From contig CALSCQ010000061.1 in assembly GCA_943704525.1 (NCBI GenBank), positions 1-10,864 on the forward strand: a stretch of DNA of 10,864 bases, in the 5' to 3' direction. Shown here piece after piece: positions 1-7,065 of the stretch (positions within the stretch are counted from its first letter, which is position 1; every line of letters starts with the position of its first letter). The stretch is from Pigoraptor vietnamica (taxonomy: Eukaryota; Opisthokonta; Filasterea). The position numbers were made by a program, and so were the translations under genes. The notes under the pieces were generated by a model, which was not told the DNA's origin, made no database searches, and was given only the letters and a program-made list of their open reading frames with translations.

Positions 1-427
1 GAGAGAAGAGCCAGACGAGTTGCCAGGGTGTGACGCGGCAGGTTTGCCGCTCCACTACTGAGGGCGCCCAATAGGGGTGGGGCCGTCTGCGGGACGGTGT
101 AGGTGTTCTGTGTCTTGTGCCCTTTGGGCGGCCGCTGTGCAGCCGCCCTCAGAGGACCCGCACACGGGTTCTCTCAATGTGCTCCAAAATCAATGCGTGG
201 ATGCAACGCTCAGTGACTGCCCAGCCGAGGGTAGCTGGTTGCACGCCCACCACTGGGCCGGAGCGATGTTCGCATACCGAGAAGGTGGAGACCATCCGCA
301 TCCCTCGCCGCCGGCTGAAGATCACCCTCATCTTGGCTCTCCGGTGACGAAAACGCGCCCGACGTGCAGCGAGCACGGGTCATAACATTCTCCACCCACT
401 TATTTCGACACGTCCTCGTGACGAGCA
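1..427. other. Region without a convincing gene
   Basis: Short open frames of 75-100 codons exist on both strands, but they overlap heavily and none has a recognisable domain. One minus-strand frame (446 to 210) contains a Ser/Glu/Asp-rich stretch and could belong to the host gene proposed at 428-755. No splice sites or homologous motif support that firmly. I see no promoter, RNA gene or repeat here. Confidence 0.4.
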
Positions 428-755
428 CTATGCCGACTCGTCGCATGAACTGTCAAAGAGCTTGAGCACGTCGGGGAAACTTGCTGGGCATGCCAAGCCG
501 TTGCACGGGCACGACTTCGACGTTGACGGCTGTTGAGAGTGCCGTCTGGAATATGCTCGACGACCTGGCCGCTCGACCACACGCTCCACAGGCACATCAG
601 AAACAACCTTCTCCACAGTCTTCTCAACAATCTTCTCGACGACCTCTTCAACAACTTCCTTACGAACAAGGGGAAGACGACGAAGGAGAAGCACGCACAT
701 ACGCTTGCCGTGAGGTCTCGCGCTACCGAAATGTAAGATCCCTAACGGGGTCTCA
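428..755 (-). CDS. Possible host exon with VEK-type repeats
   Basis: A minus-strand frame is open from beyond 755 down to a TAG at 428-430, with an ATG at 700. Residues 15-45 from that ATG run in four-residue steps (VVEE, VVEK, IVEK, TVEK, then VVSD and VPVERVVER). Val-Glu-Lys steps of this kind occur in articulin/alveolin-like cytoskeletal proteins and in other low-complexity proteins, so no function is assigned. A possible splice acceptor (TTATTACACTCCAG) ends at 756. However, joining it to the donor at 1272 would place TGA immediately in frame, so the exon start is uncertain. A second frame (669 to 400) is also open here but is Arg/Leu-rich and less protein-like. The exon lies on the same strand as the exon at 1273-1452 and may belong to the same gene. 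Confidence 0.35.
566..658 (-). repeat. Degenerate 12-bp minisatellite coding VEK units
   Basis: On the minus strand, imperfect 12-bp units follow the pattern GTTGTTGAGAAG (for example ATTGTTGAGAAG and ACTGTGGAGAAG). There are about four clear units and two or three weaker ones. In one frame they give a Val-Val-Glu-Lys periodicity. The substitutions largely keep that amino-acid pattern, which suggests coding use. Confidence 0.6.
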
Positions 756-775
756 CTGGAGTGTAATAAACCAAG

Positions 776-1272
776 TCAACACAAGTGTCAACTCAGCCTC
801 AGTAAACACACAAGATACGTAAAAACACGCGCTTACACGCATTATGAACAGGCAACATGACTCACCCACACACATAGACAGCTCACACACATATGCTTAG
901 CTTACAAAAACACACAACTCACACTCACACACACATACAACACTGACAACAAGCACATACACACGCACATGCATGAGCATGCACTGCCAACCATCTCGCA
1001 CACACATACATGCAATGGCGCCGCGCATAAAATCAGTTTCACACTGCACAGACACAGATGAAAATCGCACATGTGTGCAACTGCAGAAAAATCACAACTC
1101 AACCGGCACACTGAACACACGCGCACACCCATATACGCACACTAAAATGGCACACATACGACTTGGACGCGGCGCACAGATACAGTGTCATGCACACTGC
1201 ACACACAGGCCAAAAATGTAAACTTAAACCGAGGCGGCACAAGTGCAACACATACAAACAAAACAAGCATAC
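776..1272. repeat. Imperfect CA/TG-rich tract, possible intron
   Basis: About 500 bases are dominated by CA-rich words on the plus strand (CACACA, ACACAT, GCACAC), equal to TG-rich on the minus strand. The pattern is interrupted throughout, so it is simple-sequence-derived rather than a clean microsatellite. Read on the minus strand it starts at a GTATGC donor-like site (1272-1267) right after an open 60-codon block. A pyrimidine-containing CAG at about 756-758 could close it. Alternating purine-pyrimidine DNA of this type can adopt Z-form. The minus-strand open frame at 1132-902 inside it is Cys/Val-rich, as TG repeats force, and is not considered a gene. Confidence 0.6.
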
Positions 1273-1275
1273 CTG
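1267..1275 (-). other. Candidate 5' splice donor CAG|GTATGC
   Basis: On the minus strand, CAG (1275-1273) followed by GTATGC (1272-1267) fits the eukaryotic donor consensus MAG|GTRNGN. It falls exactly where composition changes from mixed coding-like sequence to the TG-rich tract, with phase 0 relative to the upstream open frame. Confidence 0.45.
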
Positions 1276-1452
1276 ACGTGTCCTCCGTGCGCTCCTTGTC
1301 AGCGACACGCTTGCGCCGTTCCTCGCGGGGTCACTTGCGCCAGATACGTCGTCGGAGCCACTTGACGCACGAGCTGAGAGACCCCTCGTTGCATTTTCAC
1401 GCAGGGATTTGGCTGCCGCTGCATTCTTCTTGGCGTCCTCCTTTGCCCTGGT
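1273..1452 (-). pseudogene. Host exon fragment interrupted by the retrotransposon
   Basis: Immediately beyond the LTR end, the minus strand has exactly 60 stop-free codons from 1452 to 1273. They begin Thr-Arg-Ala-Lys-Glu-Asp-Ala-Lys-Lys, continue with an Ala/Lys-rich and then a Ser/Asp/Gly-rich stretch, and end ...RSARRTRQ before the donor-like GTATGC. The composition resembles a disordered or coiled-coil part of a nuclear or cytoskeletal protein, but I recognise no family. If this is an exon, the element inserted in the sense direction within it and the upstream part of the gene lies beyond the window. Support is limited to the open frame, the codon-like composition and the splice donor. 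Confidence 0.45.
1448..1452. repeat. Candidate target-site duplication, one copy
   Basis: The five bases flanking the LTR are CTGGT on the plus strand (ACCAG reading with the element). Ty3/gypsy integrases usually make 4-6 bp duplications, so this is where one copy should lie. The partner would be beyond the 5' LTR, outside the window. Confidence 0.3.
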
Positions 1453-1569
1453 TGTTACGCCCGCACTGCGGTGCTGTCCGAAAAGGTGTCGGAGAGTGCG
1501 TCACAGTGATGCCAGCAAGTGATGGGCAAAGCTAGCAAGTGTATTCCCCGGAGAGATGGGGGTGGGACG

Positions 1570-1576
1570 TTATATA
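1570..1576 (-). promoter_or_regulatory. TATA box of the LTR promoter
   Basis: TATATAA on the minus strand inside the LTR, about 145 bp from its upstream edge and 118 bp before its end. This is the expected place for an RNA polymerase II promoter element in a short LTR. Confidence 0.55.
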
Positions 1577-1662
1577 GCGTCCCTGCAGTCCCTAGCGACG
1601 CAACCACGCAACGCAGTAAACAATAAAATCCCCAGGGAATAATCCGGATTAGTCCGATTACG

Positions 1663-1692
1663 GGTAACCGGTGGGACTGTCCAGGTAACCGG
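1663..1692. promoter_or_regulatory. Paired GGTAACCGG motifs in U3
   Basis: GGTAACCGG occurs at 1663-1671 and again at 1684-1692, both in the same orientation with a 21-bp period (two helical turns). GGTTACC/GGTAACC is itself palindromic. Repeated short sites on one helix face upstream of a TATA box suggest transcription-factor binding. The factor is unknown. Confidence 0.35.
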
Positions 1693-1720
1693 AGGGCGAT
1701 GAGATCGCAGGAGCGTAACA

Positions 1721-1734
1721 CTCTCCCCCGTCTT
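1721..1734 (-). other. Polypurine tract, plus-strand priming site
   Basis: Reading on the minus strand, AAGACGGGGGAGAG ends exactly at the first base of the LTR (TGTTACG). A purine run abutting the 3' LTR is the RNase H-resistant primer for second-strand DNA synthesis in LTR retroelements. It contains a single pyrimidine (C) interruption. Its exact adjacency to TG supports both features. Confidence 0.8.
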
Positions 1735-1950
1735 AAGACAGTCACGTCCCCGTGGCTGCACGCCGCGCGAAAGAAAACGCTACGCGAAATAAAGCCGCGT
1801 AAGTTTAGGCCGTCGACATGCCCATTGCAGGGGGAAACCCGTCGTGAAGACTGCGGTAAAACTGGCCCTGTCATCGACGTGTAGGAAAACTGACCGGCCT
1901 CTGCCCGCTGGGGACGGGATGAAAAACCTACGAGTGTGAGCCGCCACTCA
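1735..1950 (-). other. 3' untranslated stretch between pol stop and polypurine tract
   Basis: About 216 bp lie between the TGA of the Pol tail (1953-1951) and the polypurine tract. No extra gene such as an env-like frame is present. I see no AATAAA signal in the sense direction here. A minus-strand frame that runs from here through the LTR (1874 to 1455) has no domain and ends at the TAA formed by the LTR terminus. Confidence 0.6.
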
Positions 1951-2094
1951 TCACTCCCTCATGTCCGACTCGTCGTCGTCGTCGTTGGTCGAGTCCGACA
2001 CCGTTGCCCGTGCCGGGAGCCCGTCCGAGTACAGCAAATACGAGATCGTGTCCTCGACCGCCACAAAGTCCAGCAGGCGATCGTCGTTGTTCAT
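1951..2094 (-). pseudogene. Acidic C-terminal tail of Pol, detached
   Basis: A minus-strand frame reads from an ATG at 2094-2092 (MNNDDRLLDF...) to TGA at 1953-1951. It ends in a strongly acidic stretch (STNDDDDESDMRE). As it stands it follows nothing meaningful on its own strand, because above 2094 the minus strand is the antisense of integrase. If the neighbouring block is mentally reversed, the tail directly continues the integrase basic tail, in frame at a shared ATG. It is therefore best read as the native end of the polyprotein, in its original orientation, outside the inversion. About 47 residues; no known domain. Confidence 0.65.
2091..2094. other. Inversion breakpoint A (TCAT)
   Basis: Here integrase homology on the plus strand begins abruptly (Ile-Thr-Glu-Leu-His from 2093) and the minus-strand Pol tail begins its meaningful part (ATG 2094-2092). 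TCAT at this point is the inverted match of ATGA at breakpoint B, giving a 4-bp inverted microhomology. Flipping the block joins the sequences in frame at both ends. Confidence 0.7.
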
Positions 2095-3136
2095 CACTGA
2101 GCTACACGCGGTGCTCGGGGAAGACTCCGACGACTGGGACATGTACGCGCGCGCGGTTGCGTTTGCGTACAACACCTCTCGGCACGACGCGACAGGGTAT
2201 TGGCCGTATTACCTCAACACGGGGCGACATGCGAAGTACCCGATCGACGTTGCGCTGGACATGCAGTCGGATGCGCTCACGCCTGAGCTGGTGACTGACT
2301 ACGCGAAGCGTCTGGTGCTCCACTTGACGAAAGCGAACGACTTCGTGCGCGACAGACTCCATCATCTGGCAGACATCGCCAAGAACCGTTACGACAGGAC
2401 GCATCGGGACGTGAGCTTCCAAGTTGGCGAGCGCGTGTGGGTGTACTTCCCCCAGTTCCAGAGTCGCACGGGCCGCTCGTCCAAGCTTGCTGCCCGGTGG
2501 CGAGGGCCGTTCGTGGTCCACTCGTGCGAGGGCGACACAAACACGTACCGCGTACGACCGACGGCAGAAGCGCGTATTGTATTCCGCGGCGCCTACGCGA
2601 CCCACTACGCTCACTCGGTGCGGGTGAATGTCAAGCACATGAAGCGGTTCTACTCGCAACTGCAGCGGCCGACACTGGCCGAGGCACCCGAACTCGACGA
2701 CGAGGAGCTGATCATGAGCGGAGGGAGTTGGAGAAGTTCTACAACGAGTACGACATGCTGCTCGACGGGATTCCCGGTGAACGTCGGGACGACCTTATGG
2801 ACGGGGCTGGCGAGTACACGGACGACTCGGCGGGCGCTCCCGAGCTCGATACGGGGTTGCTGCGTCAGGAGGTGGTGGCGGATGCTGGAGCGGACATCCC
2901 GAAGCCGTGGCGCGAGGTACAAGTCGAGGACCCCATCGGCCCGGCACTGATTCGGTCCGTTGAACTTGCAACCCGAGGCACGCAAGCGGCCAAGCGAACC
3001 GCGGTTGACGCCCACGCCACGCAAGCGCACGCGACTGGCAATCGTGCCTACGGCGGCGCCTGGACAGGCGATACGCCGCTCACTGCGACGGCGTCAACCT
3101 CCCGCTCGTTTTGTGGGCGACCGACCGCCTGTGCTC
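2095..3136 (+). pseudogene. Integrase C-terminal half and basic tail, inverted relative to the element
   Basis: The plus strand carries what should be the end of a minus-strand integrase. From 2093 it gives the last part of the core fold (AYNTSRHDATGYWPYYLN near 2165-2215), a helical region, a VGERVWVY strand (about 2423-2446), and a GPY/F-like module with WRGPFVV at 2498-2518. The frame then changes. The stretch RELEKFYNEYDMLLDG (about 2723-2770) and what follows to about 2965 read one frame over. From about 2965 the first frame resumes with an Arg/Pro-rich tail (ARKRPSEPR..., RRSLRRRQPPARF) ending at GTG CTC ATG (3131-3139). Below 2092 the same open frame continues into Ser-rich antisense of the Pol tail, which is spurious. 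No chromodomain is seen. The C-terminal half normally binds DNA and orders the active integrase multimer, so its reversal separates it from the active site. Confidence 0.85.
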
Positions 3137-3140
3137 ATGA
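3137..3140. other. Inversion breakpoint B (ATGA)
   Basis: The minus-strand integrase core stops making sense right after GluGlnLeu (3147-3139): the next codons are the antisense of the Arg/Pro tail. On the plus strand, the tail frame ends at ATG 3137-3139. ATGA here pairs as an inverted match with TCAT at 2091-2094. Confidence 0.7.
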
Positions 3141-4119
3141 GCTGCTCAACCGCGCCATTCGACTCCGGGTTGCCCGCCGGGATGAACCAGCGCTCAATAT
3201 CGAGCACTTCGCCGACCTCCGCGACCGCCTGCGCGATCAACCCCGACGCGTTGTCCGAAACCAACTTCTGCATCGAGCCCCAGCGGAAGACCACAAAGAC
3301 GAGCGCCTCGATGAACCACTCGGCAGAGACTTGGGGGACTGGGATCAGTTCCACCCACTTCGAGAACGAGTCTATGAAGACGATGAGGAAGCGGTTGCCG
3401 TTCCACGTCGGACGTGTGCCGATAGGGCCCAGCGCGTCCACGTGGACCGTGTCCCATGGACCATAGTGCTTCTGCCTCGTCAGTAGACCCGCCGGCGCTT
3501 GGTGTGTGCTCTTGCACCGTTGGCCGAGACCGTGCATCCGCGTACGTAGTCCGCCACGTCCTTCTTCAGTCGCGGCCAGTAATACCGCTCACGAATGTTG
3601 TGCTCCACGCGGCGCTTGATGCCGCCGGTGGTGTGCGCCGAGTGCGTCGTCGTGAAAATGCACCAGTATGGCTTTGCGCATCGCCTCCGGAAGACACGCA
3701 CGATACGTAGTGCGCTCTCCGATCCCCCATCTTTGTCCCGGCTGGCACGGTCATTTCGTCGTCCGTGTCATAATCGACGTCATCGTTGGGTACGCCCGCG
3801 CCGGCTGGCGCATGTCCGATCACGTCGACCCGATAAAGGATCCCCTCCTCCATCGTGTAGTTCTGCGTGTCGAGTAGCCACGCCGCGCACTCCCTCGCGT
3901 CGGAAGCAAGCCGCACGGGCACCTCCTTGTGCTTGAGCCAACGCATGAGCTCGACGCACCACACGTCCCTCCGCTGCTCGATTCGCAGCGCGTCCAGCGC
4001 AGACCGCGCCTTGAACAAGTTCAGGTGTGCGAGGATGTCGACTGCCATCGGCTTCCATGCCTCCGTCTCCAGCGCCGCGTAGTCCACGAACGCTCGCACG
4101 AGTTCGTTGTCCAGTGAGC
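3140..4119 (-). pseudogene. Integrase N-terminal zinc domain and catalytic core, frame-broken and truncated
   Basis: The RNase H-integrase connector reads from about 4118 (VRAFVDYAALETEAW) with an Asp-rich loop. The frame then moves near 3715, 3640 and 3525. The HHCC zinc-binding module is spread over these frames (HFHDDALGAH, then GGIKRRVEH and ERYYWPRLKKDVADYVRGC, then GQRCKSTHQ). The core follows in a single frame from 3537: Asp in TVHVDALGP (3438-3436), Asp in VSDNASG (3255-3253) and Glu in PESNGAVEQ (3147-3145). The last two are 35 residues apart, the classical D,D(35)E spacing. Sense ends two codons after the catalytic Glu at the inversion edge. All three catalytic residues are present, but the fold lacks its last helices, which lie reversed at 2095-3136. 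Confidence 0.9.
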
Positions 4120-5736
4120 ACGCCGGTCGTTCTCAGCCCTGAGTTTAGCCTCCCAACACGCCTCCGCCGACATCAGGTCGGCCGGATCGCACAGGATGTC
4201 GTCTTCCGGTGTCGCCCCATCCGCTACTGGTGCCCCCGTCGGGTGCCGGGACTGGTAGTCGGCGACCGTGTTCTCGCGACCGGGCCGGTACCGAATGTCA
4301 TAGTCGAACTCAGCGAGTGCCATGGCCCACCGCGCCAGTCGCATCGACGGTGCGCGTCTCGCATCAGCTGTCTTGAGCCACTGGAGCGAATGGTGATCCG
4401 TCTCGATCGTGAACTTGACCCCCAACAGGTAGTGTCGGAAGTGCTTGACCACCCAGATGACCGCCAGGCACTCTAGATCCCTCGCATGCCACTTGTGTTC
4501 ATGCACAGCCAGGGAACGACTCGCGTACGACACCACATACGTCTTGCCGTCTGCTCCCATCTGGGACAGAACCGCACCGAGGCCCGCGATGCTGGCATCC
4601 GTCTGCAGTAGGTACGGCCATGTGGGATCCGGAAACCCCATCACCGGTGCCGTCGTAAGCCGATGCTTGAGCTCGGCGAATGCCACCATACACGCCTCCG
4701 TCCAGACGAACTCCGTGTCCTTCTTCGTGAGATTGTGTAGCGGCCGCGCAACCTTCGCGTAGTCGCGGATGAACCGGCGGTAGTAGGACGTGAGTCCGAG
4801 GAACCCGCGCACCTCGCGCACTGTCTTGGGTATCGATGCCTTCGCGATCGCCTCGACCTTGTCGGGGTCGGGCCGCACGCCGTCGCTCGTGATGATGTGC
4901 CCGAGGAAACCGACCTCCTTGCGGAAGAAGTGGCACTTGGAGGGCTTGAGCTTGAGCCCCGAGTTCACGAGCCGTACGAACACTCGCTCGAGATCGTCGA
5001 GGTGCTTCTCAAACGACGCTGAAAAGACGATCACATCATCGAGGTAGATGAGGCAGCTCTCCCACTTCAGCCCCGCGAGCACCGCGTCCATCATACGTTG
5101 AAATACGGCCGGTGCATTGCAGAGCCTGAACGGCATAACGTTGTACTCGAAGAGCCCGTCGTACGTAACGAATGCCATCTTGTGCCGGTCCTCCTCCTCG
5201 ATCTCGATCTGGTAGTACCCCATTGTGAGGTCCATTGTGGAGAGGTACGCCTTCCCGCCGCCGATCGCGTCGAGAAGATCGTCACACCACGGCAGTGGGT
5301 AGACGTCCTTCACCATCAAGGCATTGAGCCGTCGATAGTCGACGACGAACCTGATTGCCCCGCCTTTCTTCGGCACCATGAGCGCCGGTGAGGCCGCCCA
5401 CTCCGAGGCCGACTTCCGCGTGATCCCGTGCTCCAGTGAGTCGTCCGTCTGTCGTTTCGACTCTTTCCTCTCGATGGGTGCCTGTCGCATCGGGTTTTGA
5501 TGAACTGGCTTCGCGCCCTCGACCGTCTCGATGCGCATCTTGGCCAGCTTTGCTTTGCCGAGGTCGTACGCCGAGAGTGCGAACACTCCCGCACGTTCCG
5601 CACGCTTAAGTAAGCCGCGCGCTTTTGCCTTCTGCTCATCGTCCAGCGTCTCGAACCGCTGCGCGAGCTTCTCCACGTCCGCCGACAACTCGGCTGTTTT
5701 GTCGCCGTCCGTCCTCCCGAGGGAGCTCGTGTGCAT
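4021..5736 (-). CDS. pol: Reverse transcriptase / RNase H
   Basis: This is the one long intact frame, 571 codons from ATG 5736. It copies element RNA into DNA and degrades the RNA strand inside the particle. Residues 1-100 are a charged N-terminal extension with a helical AELSADVEKLAQRFETL stretch. RT runs about 101-340: SALMVPKKGG-like fingers (115-125), RFVVDYRRLN (129-138), the first catalytic Asp in STMDLTMGYYQ (D169), MPFRLCNAPAVFQ (201-213; Arg replaces the usual Gly of MPFGL) and YLDD (231-234). The connection includes GFLGLTSYYRRFI. RNase H spans about 373-500, with D380 (QTDAS), E422 (DLECLA), D447 (ETDHH) and D493 (NTVADYQSRH). The last 34 or so residues (after about 4118) are off-frame; the integrase linker continues in another frame. 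A TAG lies just upstream of the ATG, so the join to the protease region is broken or frame-shifted. Confidence 0.95.
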   Translation of the reverse strand: MHTSSLGRTDGDKTAELSADVEKLAQRFETLDDEQKAKARGLLKRAERAGVFALSAYDLGKAKLAKMRIETVEGAKPVHQNPMRQAPIERKESKRQTDDSLEHGITRKSASEWAASPALMVPKKGGAIRFVVDYRRLNALMVKDVYPLPWCDDLLDAIGGGKAYLSTMDLTMGYYQIEIEEEDRHKMAFVTYDGLFEYNVMPFRLCNAPAVFQRMMDAVLAGLKWESCLIYLDDVIVFSASFEKHLDDLERVFVRLVNSGLKLKPSKCHFFRKEVGFLGHIITSDGVRPDPDKVEAIAKASIPKTVREVRGFLGLTSYYRRFIRDYAKVARPLHNLTKKDTEFVWTEACMVAFAELKHRLTTAPVMGFPDPTWPYLLQTDASIAGLGAVLSQMGADGKTYVVSYASRSLAVHEHKWHARDLECLAVIWVVKHFRHYLLGVKFTIETDHHSLQWLKTADARRAPSMRLARWAMALAEFDYDIRYRPGRENTVADYQSRHPTGAPVADGATPEDDILCDPADLMSAEACWEAKLRAENDRRAHWTTNSCERSWTTRRWRRRHGSRWQSTSSHT

Positions 5737-6190
5737 GTAATGGACCTAAAGGGGGTTTGTCAGCCTCGTGCGCGCCCCCACTGACGCGCGCGGTCGGCGT
5801 CGATCGCGTTGATCTCCGCCCACGAGTGACCCTCCTGGATCATCCGTGCGAGTTCCGCGGTGTCGATATGCGTGAGCGGTGCTTTCACCTCGTAGGCGTC
5901 CGTGTTGAACCACCCGACACGACCGACGATGTCGCCATGTCCGATTCGCACCGTGTCTGTTGTGCTGAAGTTCCGGACTTTCACAAACGCACCACCGCGG
6001 CATAGACGAACTTCGCCTCGCCCCATGAAGACACCACGCGCGTCCCGGAAACCGGGGAGCCCAACGTGTAGAGCATCTCGCCCTCCCGGAGGTGGAGATG
6101 CTCAATCTCGTCTTTGTCCAGCTCCACCCGGAGCTCGAGCTCCTTCAGAGGTCCCAACTCGACGGGGATATGCCGGGCATTTGGCGGCAG
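5737..6190 (-). pseudogene. Protease-RT spacer, beta-rich domain of unknown role
   Basis: About 140 residues between protease and RT, in two frames. The first (about 6190 to 6005) reads IPVELGPLKELELRVELDK and on to KFVYAA. The second (6026 to 5760) contains GAFVKVRNFSTTDTVRIGHG, VGRVGWFNTDAYEV and an ending ARMIQEGHSWAEINAIDADRARQ before TGA 5762-5760. The alternating hydrophobic pattern with a Val-Asn...Gly-Asp/His-Gly-Asp turn resembles beta-strand repeats seen after protease in other gypsy-type elements. It is weakly reminiscent of the dUTPase beta fold, but the diagnostic dUTPase motifs are not visible, so I do not assign that activity. A frame change near 6005 separates the halves, and TGA/TAG separate them from RT. 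Confidence 0.6.
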
Positions 6191-7065
6191 CCCGCACTTC
6201 GGTCCACACTTGCGAGGGCATTCCGTCGACGTCTACCGCGCCCACCCACACGTCGGGTGCATCCTCAACGTTTTCCCCGCCGAGTACGTCGTCGTCAGTC
6301 GTGAACACGGCCTCCGGCGCTTGCACCGTAAGAGCGATCGGCTTGACCTTCGGTAGAATCAAGCACGGAGGGCTGTTGAAGTTGATGAGCGCCTGGTTCT
6401 TGACGAGGAAGTCCACCCCGAGGATCGCATCGTACATGAGGTCCTTGACGATCACGAAGCAGTGATGATAAGTCCTCGTCCCGAGGGTGAACTTGCCAAT
6501 GATCTGGCCAACCGCTGCGATACCACCTCGGTTCACCGCGTTGATTCTGCCCCCGGTGTATGCACGTAGTACACGCCGCGCCTTCAGGAAGGTCTTGAGG
6601 AAGCGGTGGCTCACCAGCGAAAGCGACGCACCCGTATCCACGAGCGTGGTCGCGTCTGCCGTGTTCTCGAACCGAATTGGCATGCGCGCCGCAATGTACC
6701 GCACCCCGACGGTGATGCCGCGGATGCACGTCGCCGCCGCGTACATCTCTGCCGTGAGAATGTACTCGCCGGGCCACCCGCTGCCTCGGTCCGCGTCGAA
6801 CCCCTCCTTCGTGATGGTTGTGCCGCGTCCGTCGACGTAGAGTGTAGTCCCGTCCGACCTCTGGCGCGCCTCCACTCTCAACTTGCCATTCCCGTCGAAG
6901 TAGAAGCACTTCCCCACGACGCACACCTTCTTCCCCGCCCGGTCGCTCGCAGCCAGTCGTGGACCGCCTCGATGACTGGCTGACAGCACTCAGGGAGTTG
7001 TCTGTCTCCAAACCGCGCATGTTTCGCGCCCGCCACGAGTGTCGTGCATCCCTGCCGCACCAGCG
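6190..7065 (-). pseudogene. Retropepsin-like aspartic protease, frame-broken at its N-terminal side
   Basis: The protease cuts Gag and Pol into mature proteins. The main frame (from about 6930) holds GKCFYFDGNGKLRVE and YVDGRGTTITKEGFDADRG. It then has the active-site ATTLVDTGASLSLV (Asp at 6638-6636), the flap region and the second conserved ILGVDFL (about 6425-6405), followed by NFNSPPCLIL and an Asp/Glu-rich end. This matches one half of the homodimeric retropepsin. Upstream, RLALVRQGCTTLVAGAKHA...CCQPVIEAVHDWLRA (7063 to about 6935) reads in a different frame and appears to be the natural lead-in. The switch lies near a G/C-rich run at about 6930. At the far end the frame changes near 6190 into the spacer. 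Both conserved motifs are intact. Confidence 0.88.

Larger units (their letters stand above)
1453..1720 (-). repeat. 3' long terminal repeat (268 bp)
   Basis: On the minus strand the LTR runs from TGTTACG at 1720 to CGTAACA at 1453. These are perfect 7-bp inverted ends of the canonical TG...CA type. A purine-rich tract abuts the 1720 edge and host-like sequence follows the other edge. Inside are a TATA box, two GGTAACCGG copies 21 bp apart (1663-1671 and 1684-1692) and a 10-bp palindrome AATCCGGATT (1641-1650) in the upstream (U3) part. With the TATA at 1576-1570, transcription would begin near 1545, giving U3 of about 175 bp and R+U5 of about 90 bp. There is no second LTR here to confirm the boundaries. 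Confidence 0.82.

Noticed and set aside
902-1132. Cys/Val-rich minus-strand frame as a small secreted protein
   Set aside because: The composition is forced by TG repeats read as Cys/Val codons.
776-1272. CRISPR-like or regularly spaced repeat array
   Set aside because: The CA-rich words are irregular, without constant repeat or spacer lengths.
1455-1874. 139-codon minus-strand frame across the 3' UTR and LTR as an extra gene
   Set aside because: It crosses the polypurine tract and the whole LTR and ends at the LTR terminus. No domain is recognised.
1951-3140. Two different elements nested in opposite orientations instead of one inversion
   Set aside because: There is no second LTR, polypurine tract or target duplication at the edges. 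The two halves complement each other without overlap and re-join in frame at both ends.
2091-3140. Programmed DNA-inversion switch
   Set aside because: Only 4 bp of inverted homology, no recombinase gene nearby, and the inversion breaks an enzyme instead of swapping alternative ends.
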